From an uncultured beta proteobacterium (GTDB lineage: Bacteria; Pseudomonadota; Gammaproteobacteria; Burkholderiales; Burkholderiaceae_C), in assembly GCA_903859265.1 (NCBI GenBank), contig CAIOLZ010000445.1:1-13255 (forward strand): 13,255 nucleotides of DNA, given 5' to 3'. This document shows, one piece after another, positions 1-6,594 of this stretch. The notes under the pieces were generated by a model that was given only the letters and a program-made list of their open reading frames with translations, did no database searches and was not told the origin of the DNA. Position numbers and translations under genes: made by a program. Numbering within the stretch: the first letter of the stretch is position 1; the number at the start of each line of letters is the position of its first letter.

Positions 1-2
1 TC

Positions 3-119
3 CCAATTCTGTTCGTTACCGAACATACGGGCCACAGGACGTTGCACAGAATGCGGCAGGTCGTCGAAAAGTACGATTGCGTGCACATTGAACGTCTGTG
101 GATCGAGGCTGGCACATGA
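3..119 (+). CDS. 3' end of an unidentified upstream gene (partial, runs off the left edge)
   Basis: An open frame enters from the left edge and ends at the TGA at 117-119. It gives 38 C-terminal residues, beginning PILFVTEHTGHR and ending ERLWIEAGT. It looks coding because the composition is mixed and protein-like, about two thirds of third codon positions are G or C, and the stop makes a 4-nt ATGA overlap with the heme oxygenase start at 116. Tight coupling suggests it belongs to the same photosensory operon. I do not recognise the family from this fragment, so no function is assigned. A small palindrome at 10-25 (TGTTCG/CGAACA) lies inside this coding frame and is probably incidental. Confidence 0.55.
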   Translation, partial: PILFVTEHTGHRTLHRMRQVVEKYDCVHIERLWIEAGT

Positions 120-697
120 TTTTGAAACGATTAAAGCTGGCCACGAACGTCCGCCACAGCGCGCTGGAGGATCAGCTGCCGCTGATGCGTGCGAACCTTT
201 CCCGCGAAGATTACTGCCGCGTGCTTGCCGGTTTTTTTGGCTTTTACGCGCCGCTGGAAATTCAATTGATGGACTCACCCTACTGGCAGCAGTTACCGTT
301 TGATTACGCGGACAGGCAAAAAACACCTCGCTTGAAGCAAGACCTGCTGGCGCTGGGAACCAGTCCTTGGGCGCTTGACACAACACCACTTTGTGCAGCG
401 TTACCGGACCTGAATGCACCCGAGCAACTACTTGGATGCCTTTACGTGATCGAGGGCGCTACGCTGGGAGGACGCCGCATCACGCAGCATCTGCAAAACC
501 GCATGGGGCTGACGCCTGAATCAGGCGGCTCTTTTTTCGATGGTTATGGTGCGCAAACCGGCACGCGCTGGAAAGTTTTTTGCGCCATGCTTTTGGCCAA
601 CACAGACCATGCACAGGATGAGGCGCGCGACGCCGTCATCGTTGCGGCTGCCAACTCCACGTTCCAAACACTTACCCAATGGCTGTTTCCGACCTGA
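116..697 (+). CDS. bphO: Biliverdin-producing heme oxygenase BphO
   Basis: This 193-residue protein is a bacterial heme oxygenase of the type found next to bacteriophytochromes. It opens the heme ring to biliverdin IX-alpha, CO and iron in the cytoplasm, and the biliverdin is the phytochrome chromophore. The likely proximal heme ligand is His14 (VRHSALE). The distal-helix signature is at 110-119 (YVIEGATLGG), with the flexible glycines that sit over heme. Length is normal for the bacterial form. A longer frame opens at GTG 98, but ATG 116 is preferred: GAGG at 105-108 is correctly spaced and the start overlaps the upstream stop as ATGA. The bphP start follows after 19 nt, the classic bphO-bphP arrangement. 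The family call rests on motifs plus context and is secure. Confidence 0.93.
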   Translation: MILKRLKLATNVRHSALEDQLPLMRANLSREDYCRVLAGFFGFYAPLEIQLMDSPYWQQLPFDYADRQKTPRLKQDLLALGTSPWALDTTPLCAALPDLNAPEQLLGCLYVIEGATLGGRRITQHLQNRMGLTPESGGSFFDGYGAQTGTRWKVFCAMLLANTDHAQDEARDAVIVAAANSTFQTLTQWLFPT

Positions 698-716
698 TCC
701 CCAATGGCAGTTGCCC

Positions 717-3080
717 ATGAACCAAAACCCGCCTAATCTGGCTTCATCCGATGGTGACGTGCACTGGGCCAACGGCACCTACAGCATCAAGCGCCATGGA
801 ACTTCTATAGCCAGCTGTGAGAGTGAGCCGGTGCAGACGCCGGGCTGTATTCAGGCCCACGGCGTTTTGGTATCCGTACGTTTGGCCGACATGGCAATCC
901 TGCAAATCAGCGAAAACGCCGAGGAATTTTTCCCGGTGGATGGTCGCACGCTCCTGGGAGCGCCCATCGCGCAGGTGATCGGTCTGCACCATCTGCAACG
1001 GCTGCACAACATGCTCGAGCAGGAAGCGCTGGAGCGCAACGTGGTTTACGCTTTCACGATGGAAGCACGCGACGGACGTGCGCTCGACGTCTGCGTGCAC
1101 ACCCTTGAAGGCGTGTTGTTGCTGGAGTTTGAAGTGACGGGCCGCACCAGTGTGTCCACCGACGGCGATTTTTTTGCCCGGGTGACCAACGCCGTTCGCC
1201 GCCTGCAGGCCGCCAAGGGCTTGAAGGCCTTTTGCCAGCAGGTCGCAGAAGAGGTACGTGAGATCACGGGCCTGGACCGTGTGATGGTGTACCGGTTCCA
1301 TGCGGACAACCACGGTGAAGTAGTTGCAGAAACCAAGCGCGACGACCTGCCGGCGTGGCTGGGCTTGCACTATCCGGAAGCAGACATCCCCCAACCCGCC
1401 CGGGACATCTACAAACGCATCTGGATCAGGCCGGTTCCCAACGCTGCAGGGCCACTGGTTGAGATGTCGCCACTGGCCAATCCGGACACCGGAAAGCCTT
1501 TGAACATGACCTATTGCGCACTGCGCGGCGCCTCCATCATGTACACCGATTACCTGGCCAATATGGGTGTGGCGGCGACGCTGACGATGCCGATTCTGAT
1601 CGAGGGAGAACTGTGGGGGATGATCGCGTGCCACCACATGGCGCCCACCGAGTTTTCACACCCGTTGCGGTCGGCCTGCGAACTGCTGGCCCAGGTGGCC
1701 TCCCTCCAGCTCAGGGCCACCGAGCGTGTCGAGCAACTGGCCTACCGCGTCAAGGCGGATAGCGTGCACCATAAGCTCTTGGTCAAGGCGGCTCTGGAGG
1801 GCAACTTGCTGGCCTTGTCCGATGAGGAGCCCTCGCTGCTGGACGCGATGGAAGCCGAGGGCGCAGCGCTCTATCACCGGGACCGCTGGTGGTGTGCTGG
1901 CAATACGCCATCGGTGGAGCAACTCGATGCCCTGGCGCAATGGCTCAACGCGCGCACCGACTTTGACTCCATCGGGCGCCCGGCATTTGTTACGGACGCC
2001 CTGGCCCGCGAATACCCGGCCGGTCACGCGTTTGCCAATGTTGCCAGCGGCGTGATTGCCGTGCGGGTATCGCGCTTGCGGCGCGACCTGATCATGTGGT
2101 TTCGCCCCGAGACACTGCAAACGATTCGCTGGGCGGGCAAGCCCGAGGACAAGCCGCTGGTGACCGGTCCTAACGGACCACGTTTAACGCCGCGCCGATC
2201 GTTTGAACTGTTCCTGGAGTCGGTACGCGACCGCTCGCTCCCCTGGAACAAGCTGGAAGTCGAATTGGCGCTGCGCCTGCGTCAGCTGGTGATGGAACTG
2301 GTGATCTCGCAGACCGCGCAGCTCTCTGACATGAATGTTGACCTGACGGCCAGCAACGAAGAGCTCGACGCATTTGCCTACGTGGCTTCCCATGACCTCA
2401 AGGAACCACTGCGCGGCATTCACCGCTATGCCCACCAGTTGCTGGAAAACGCATTGACGATGTCGGTGGACGACCGCGAACGCCTGGAAAGCCTGATGCG
2501 TCTGACACTGCGCATGGACAGTCTGCTCAACTCGCTGCTGCATTTCTCAAGAGTCGGTCGAACGAACCTGGATTTCGAAACGGTCAACCTCAACGAGCTG
2601 GTCGAAGACGCGCTGGAGATGGTCGGTGCGCGCAGGGCTGACCGGAGCTGTCGCATCAGCATACCCCGGCCCCTGCCCACCATTGCGTGCAATGCGGTGC
2701 GGGTGCGTGAAATTTTCAGCAACCTCGCCAGCAACGCCATCAAGTACAACCGGCACGCGCTGCCGTTGGTGGAGATCACCTACACCGCTGCAGACGACGC
2801 CTCCAGGAGCCAAACGGCACCCCCGCAGGCCAAGGGGCATACGATTTACTGCGTGCGCGACGATGGCATCGGTATTGAGGCACGGCATTTCGACCAAATT
2901 TTTCGCATGTTCAAACGCCTGCATGGACGCGACGAGTTTGGCGGCGGCATGGGTGCTGGGCTGACGGTGGTTCAAAAAGTGGTGCAGCGCCATGGCGGCG
3001 CTATCTGGCTGGAGTCCACCCCGGGCGGGGGCAGCAGCTTTTATTTCACGTTGCCGGGAACGCATGGAGCCACGCCATGA
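717..3080 (+). CDS. bphP: Bacteriophytochrome histidine kinase (PAS-GAF-PHY-HisKA-HATPase)
   Basis: This 787-residue red/far-red photoreceptor kinase binds biliverdin covalently. Cys34 (CESEP) is the expected attachment site in the N-terminal extension, and a second Cys44 follows in PGCIQAHG. The GAF domain has ADIP (Asp223), Tyr232, Arg238 and the Cys-His-His at 305-307. The PHY domain has WAG and the PRxSF tongue motif at 492-496. HisKA carries the phospho-acceptor His559 (ASHDLKEPL). The ATPase domain has its N box around Asn669-Asn673, DDGIGI, and a G2 box with Met745 where Thr is usual. There is no C-terminal receiver. Oddly, the conserved GAF His (His260 in DrBphP) is Tyr276. The frame is open upstream to 540, but that part overlaps bphO, so ATG 717 is used although its ribosome site is weak. 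The stop overlaps the next gene as ATGA. Confidence 0.95.
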   Translation: MNQNPPNLASSDGDVHWANGTYSIKRHGTSIASCESEPVQTPGCIQAHGVLVSVRLADMAILQISENAEEFFPVDGRTLLGAPIAQVIGLHHLQRLHNMLEQEALERNVVYAFTMEARDGRALDVCVHTLEGVLLLEFEVTGRTSVSTDGDFFARVTNAVRRLQAAKGLKAFCQQVAEEVREITGLDRVMVYRFHADNHGEVVAETKRDDLPAWLGLHYPEADIPQPARDIYKRIWIRPVPNAAGPLVEMSPLANPDTGKPLNMTYCALRGASIMYTDYLANMGVAATLTMPILIEGELWGMIACHHMAPTEFSHPLRSACELLAQVASLQLRATERVEQLAYRVKADSVHHKLLVKAALEGNLLALSDEEPSLLDAMEAEGAALYHRDRWWCAGNTPSVEQLDALAQWLNARTDFDSIGRPAFVTDALAREYPAGHAFANVASGVIAVRVSRLRRDLIMWFRPETLQTIRWAGKPEDKPLVTGPNGPRLTPRRSFELFLESVRDRSLPWNKLEVELALRLRQLVMELVISQTAQLSDMNVDLTASNEELDAFAYVASHDLKEPLRGIHRYAHQLLENALTMSVDDRERLESLMRLTLRMDSLLNSLLHFSRVGRTNLDFETVNLNELVEDALEMVGARRADRSCRISIPRPLPTIACNAVRVREIFSNLASNAIKYNRHALPLVEITYTAADDASRSQTAPPQAKGHTIYCVRDDGIGIEARHFDQIFRMFKRLHGRDEFGGGMGAGLTVVQKVVQRHGGAIWLESTPGGGSSFYFTLPGTHGATP

Positions 3081-3574
3081 TTGCCGCTGACCCATTGGAA
3101 TTGGCCTTCACGCTGCTGCAGGTGAAAGGCTTCGGCAAGGCGCATCCGGTGGTGGTGGTCGAGGATTCGGATGAAGACTTTGACACCGTCCTGAAGGCTG
3201 CGGCTTTGGCGGGCGTTCAACACGATATTCGCCGGGCTTTGACGGGGGATGATTGCCTGCTGCTGCTCAGGGGGCTCGCAGGCCACCCCAGGGCGCAAGC
3301 CGCACTGGTGCTACTCGACCTCAATACGCCGCACGGCGATGGACGTGAGGCGCTGGCGCAAATCCACGCAGACGCACAGCTCAGTGCCATTCCGCTGGTG
3401 GTGTTGAGCACCTCCGCCAATCCGCGTGACGTGGATTTTTGCTATGCCCACGGTGCCAACGCGTTCCACGTCAAACCAGTAAGCCACAGCGAGCACCTGA
3501 TGGTGTTGCAAACCCTGTTGACCTACTGGCTCGGTACGGTGGTGCTGCCGACCGCGCGGTCACTGGAGCGGTGA
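3077..3574 (+). CDS. Single-domain Rcp-type response regulator (probable phytochrome partner)
   Basis: This 165-residue protein is a lone receiver domain of the Rcp1/BphR type, which typically accepts phosphate from the phytochrome kinase encoded just upstream. Visible receiver features are the acidic pocket Glu29-Asp30 in VVVVEDSDEDF, phospho-acceptor Asp81 (LLDLNTP) and the conserved Lys133 followed by Pro (HVKPV). There is no output domain, so it probably acts by protein contact or as a phosphate shuttle. About 23 residues precede the first beta strand, longer than in many homologues. ATG 3077 is still well supported by GGAG at 3066-3069 and by the ATGA overlap with bphP; an in-frame GTG at 3122 is a weaker alternative. 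Its stop overlaps the next start as TGATG, so translation is probably coupled on both sides. Confidence 0.9.
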   Translation: MIAADPLELAFTLLQVKGFGKAHPVVVVEDSDEDFDTVLKAAALAGVQHDIRRALTGDDCLLLLRGLAGHPRAQAALVLLDLNTPHGDGREALAQIHADAQLSAIPLVVLSTSANPRDVDFCYAHGANAFHVKPVSHSEHLMVLQTLLTYWLGTVVLPTARSLER

Positions 3575-5664
3575 TGGGTGACAGCACGCACTGGCACATC
3601 CTGATCATTGATGACAATGCCGATGACCGCGACGATTTCAGGCAGATGTTGCTGGCCGGCTCGGGCCGCACCTGCCACTTCGCAGAGGCAGAACTGGGCC
3701 TTGCAGGCTTGCAGAAGGTTCTGGATAACCAGACGCAAAGTTTGTCAGGCAGGGCGAAACCCTTCGACTGCGTATTGCTGGACTTCAACCTGCCAGACCA
3801 AAATGCCACGCAAATGTTGACCGCGCTGTGCCGCGCATCGGGCCTTCCACCCTGTCCGGTGGTCGTCATCACGGGCTGGGAAGGCGTGCAGGCGAATGAA
3901 GGCATGAACTTGCTGCAAGCCGGCGCGCAAGACTACATCGGCAAAAGCTGGACAACGACCCAGAGCTTGTGCCGCGCTGTGGAAAATTCGATAGACCGCT
4001 ACAAGTTGCAGAAAATGCACGAAGTAGCAAGGCACGCGCTGGAGAGGTCCGAAGCACGCTATCGCTCATTGTTCAATTCCATCGACGAAGGCTATTGCAT
4101 CGTCGAAATGATGTTTGATGCGCAGGACGAGGCCGTGAACTACCGGTTTCTGGAGGTTAGCCAGTCGTTTGAAAAACAAACCGGACTCAGTGGTGTGGTG
4201 GGCAAAACGATTCTGCAGCTGATTCCAGACTTCGAAAAACATTGGCTTCAGGCGTATGGGAAAGTGGTGCAAACCGGCGCGCCCGTCCGGCTGGTGGATT
4301 ACGTACAGCACATTGATAGATGGTTTGATCTGTATGCGTTTCGCTTTGGCGATCCTGCCGACAGGCAACTGGGCATTCTTTTCAACAACATTACGGAGCG
4401 AAAAATCATGGAGGGTCGGCTCCATGAGGCGCTGATTGACGCGGTATCTGCCAACCGTGCCAAATCCGATTTTCTGGCCAATATGAGCCACGAACTGCGT
4501 ACGCCGCTGAACTCGATTTTGGGTTTTACACAGTTGATGCTATCGAGCGCGCCGCCGCCAACGAAGGCCCAGGAGCAAGGGCTTTCCCAGGTTCTTAAAG
4601 CCGGCTGGTATCTGCTCGAACTGGTTAACGACACGCTGGACCTGGCTGCCATTGAAGCCGGCAAACTCAGTATGGATCCCACCACCGTATCTCTGGACGC
4701 CGTGCTGCAGGAATGCGCCGCCATCATTGGGCCTTTGGCCGACAAGCGCAACCTGTCGGTGTCCTACCCGGCTCCCAATTCCCGGCACCTGAGCTTCGCC
4801 GACCCGATTCGCGTCAAGCAAGTGCTGCTCAATTTGCTGTCCAACAGCGTCAAATACAACCGCGATGGCGGATGCATCAGCGTGCGCTGCTACCAGGTGG
4901 ACGGACTGCGCCTGCACATCAGCATTCAGGATACCGGTTTGGGAATGACGCCCGATCAGTTGGAACATCTGTTTGAGGTATTCAACAGGCTCGGCCAAGA
5001 GCACTCGGGGGTCGTGGGTACAGGAATCGGTCTGGTGATGTGCAAGCGACTCGTCGAACTCATGAACGGCAAGCTCGGTGTGAATAGCACATGGGGTAAG
5101 GGCAGTGATTTCTGGATCGAACTGCCACTTGCGTTTGCCGATACCGATACCGACGTCGAAGCGGTTCCCGCGGGTGCAGTGCTGACCCGTCATGCAGCGC
5201 CTCAAGCGCAAACTTTGGAGTCTGCCACCCTGGAACCCCCGGGCCACACGGTGCTGCACATTGAGGACAATCCGGCCAATCTTGAACTGGTCGCGCAACT
5301 GCTTGCCCAAAGGCCGCAGCATCGCCTGCTCAGTGCCTCACACGGCACGCTGGGGCTTGAAATTGCACGTGCCCATGGGCCGGGCGTGATTGTGATGGAC
5401 ATTAATCTGCCAGGGATGAGTGGCACGCAAGTCCTCCAAGCTTTGCGGGCCGACCCGGCGACCGCGCACATTCCAGTCGTCGCCCTCAGTGCCAGCGCCA
5501 TGCCGCACGAGGTGCAGGCGGGCCTGCAGGCAGGATTTTTCCGCTACGTGACCAAACCGATTCGGTTTCATGAGTTTCTCCATTCGCTGGACGAGGCGCT
5601 GCTTTTTTCGCAGCAAATCGCAGACAACAACATTCGCTCACTTCAAAGCAAGGCTCTCACATGA
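3574..5664 (+). CDS. Hybrid histidine kinase, REC-PAS-HisKA-HATPase-REC
   Basis: This 696-residue cytoplasmic hybrid sensor kinase has no membrane segment. In order it has an N-terminal receiver (about 5-130; phospho-acceptor Asp70 in LLDFNLPD, Lys124 in IGKSW with Ser instead of the usual Pro), a PAS domain (about 155-275), HisKA with His306 (MSHELRTPLN), and an ATPase domain with NLLSNSVKYN, DTGLGM and GTGIGL boxes. A C-terminal receiver follows (about 556-680; Asp609 in VMDINLPG, Lys661 in TKPI). The start is ATG 3574, overlapping the previous stop in TGATG with GGAG at 3565-3568; the same frame runs open upstream to 3439 inside the response regulator gene. An N-terminal receiver suggests that another kinase, plausibly BphP, tunes it, and the C-terminal receiver suggests onward relay. 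No HPt domain is present. The PAS ligand is unknown. Confidence 0.92.
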   Translation: MGDSTHWHILIIDDNADDRDDFRQMLLAGSGRTCHFAEAELGLAGLQKVLDNQTQSLSGRAKPFDCVLLDFNLPDQNATQMLTALCRASGLPPCPVVVITGWEGVQANEGMNLLQAGAQDYIGKSWTTTQSLCRAVENSIDRYKLQKMHEVARHALERSEARYRSLFNSIDEGYCIVEMMFDAQDEAVNYRFLEVSQSFEKQTGLSGVVGKTILQLIPDFEKHWLQAYGKVVQTGAPVRLVDYVQHIDRWFDLYAFRFGDPADRQLGILFNNITERKIMEGRLHEALIDAVSANRAKSDFLANMSHELRTPLNSILGFTQLMLSSAPPPTKAQEQGLSQVLKAGWYLLELVNDTLDLAAIEAGKLSMDPTTVSLDAVLQECAAIIGPLADKRNLSVSYPAPNSRHLSFADPIRVKQVLLNLLSNSVKYNRDGGCISVRCYQVDGLRLHISIQDTGLGMTPDQLEHLFEVFNRLGQEHSGVVGTGIGLVMCKRLVELMNGKLGVNSTWGKGSDFWIELPLAFADTDTDVEAVPAGAVLTRHAAPQAQTLESATLEPPGHTVLHIEDNPANLELVAQLLAQRPQHRLLSASHGTLGLEIARAHGPGVIVMDINLPGMSGTQVLQALRADPATAHIPVVALSASAMPHEVQAGLQAGFFRYVTKPIRFHEFLHSLDEALLFSQQIADNNIRSLQSKALT

Positions 5665-6491
5665 TCATCACACCACAAGAAATTTTGTCCGCCCGCATTC
5701 TGGTGGTGGACGACCAGGCAAGCAATATTGCCTTACTCACCCAGTTGCTCGAGGGCGCAGGCTACAGCCACGTCACCTCGACGATGGAGCCTGAAAATGT
5801 GGGTGCCTTGCACCGCCATAACCACTACGACCTGATTTTGCTGGACCTGCAAATGCCCGATATGGATGGTTTTCAGGTGATGGAAGTACTAAAAGCCAGC
5901 AGTACCGACAGCTACCTGCCAGTGATTGTGTTGACGGCCCAGCCCGCCCACAAGCTGCGGGCTTTGCAGGCGGGCGCCAAAGATTTCATCAGCAAGCCGA
6001 TCGATCTGGCCGAGGTCAAAACCCGCGTGCACAACATGCTGGAAGTGCGACTGCTGTATCGAAAACTTGAATCTGCCAACCAGGTGCTGGAAGAAACCGT
6101 GCGAGAGCGCACCGCAGAGCTGCGCGAAAGCGAGGCCCGCTATCGCAGCCTGACCGAGCTTGCCTCGGACTGGTATTGGGAGCAGGACGAAAATGGTCGC
6201 TTCACCAAAATGTCGGGGCCGGTCATGGAGATGTTGGGCTTTAGGATGGACTCCCTCGCAAGTCCCAGTGAAGGCTCGGGCTACCTCATGGATGGCTGGA
6301 ACGAAGACGAGCGCGCACTCCTGCAGGAAAAAATTACCGCACGAGAGCCATTTTTAGACTTCTCGTTCAAGCGCACAAATCTTGACGGCTCCAGCCAGCG
6401 ATTCCACGTGAGTGGTGAGCCCATGTTCAACAAATCCTGCCAGCTTATTGGCTACCGGGGTATTGGTGTGGAAGTCAGGCCGGGCCTATAA
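5661..6491 (+). CDS. REC-PAS response regulator without output domain
   Basis: This 276-residue protein is the last of the bph operon. Residues about 11-125 are a receiver: VVDDQ acidic pair, phospho-acceptor Asp62 (LLDLQMPDMDG), Lys112 (ISKPID). A charged helix likely to form a coiled coil (about 128-157, with VRERTAELRESEARYRSL) leads into a PAS domain (about 158-270) that ends in GYRGIGVEV. In many relatives such a receiver-PAS module is followed by a kinase, GGDEF or EAL domain; here the frame stops at once after PAS. No continuation was seen in the 103 nt downstream. The ATG at 5661 overlaps the previous stop as ATGA, with AAGG at 5650-5653 as ribosome site. It could be an intact sensor/adaptor or an evolutionarily shortened protein. 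Confidence 0.88.
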   Translation: MIITPQEILSARILVVDDQASNIALLTQLLEGAGYSHVTSTMEPENVGALHRHNHYDLILLDLQMPDMDGFQVMEVLKASSTDSYLPVIVLTAQPAHKLRALQAGAKDFISKPIDLAEVKTRVHNMLEVRLLYRKLESANQVLEETVRERTAELRESEARYRSLTELASDWYWEQDENGRFTKMSGPVMEMLGFRMDSLASPSEGSGYLMDGWNEDERALLQEKITAREPFLDFSFKRTNLDGSSQRFHVSGEPMFNKSCQLIGYRGIGVEVRPGL

Positions 6492-6554
6492 GCCTGTTCG
6501 GCATGCAACCCTGCAAAGGGGCGGGCTCACCCCATGAAGCGCCCGGCTGCGCCC

Positions 6555-6592
6555 GCGATCGGATTTCCAACAATCTGATGTGAACCGATCGC
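6555..6592 (+). terminator. Possible terminator hairpin after the bph operon
   Basis: An 8-bp perfect inverted repeat, GCGATCGG at 6555-6562 and CCGATCGC at 6585-6592, encloses a 22-nt loop and is followed by TTTCAATT. It lies in the 103-nt gap between the converging REC-PAS and phosphodiesterase genes, ending just before the stop of the latter. Position favours a terminator for the + strand operon. The long loop and short, interrupted T run make it a weak intrinsic terminator at best. The rest of the gap is GC-rich with only small stems, such as CCCT/AGGG at 6509-6520, and no gene. Confidence 0.35.
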
Positions 6593-6594
6593 TT

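Noticed and set aside
10..25. Palindrome TGTTCG-N4-CGAACA as a regulator operator
   Set aside because: It lies inside the coding frame of the upstream gene tail, so a promoter there is unlikely and the symmetry is short enough to arise by chance.
540..716. 59-codon upstream extension of the phytochrome frame
   Set aside because: It overlaps the conserved heme oxygenase C-terminus and does not resemble a phytochrome N-terminus; the PAS domain is complete from ATG 717.
744..1637. Long minus-strand open frame (297 codons)
   Set aside because: It is antisense to the phytochrome PAS-GAF region, which has unmistakable motifs; the product is low-complexity, rich in His, Gln and Val, with no family resemblance.
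6509..6544. Small GC-rich stems (CCCT/AGGG and GGGCG/CGCCC) as a terminator
   Set aside because: Stems are only 4-5 bp and no T run follows on either strand.
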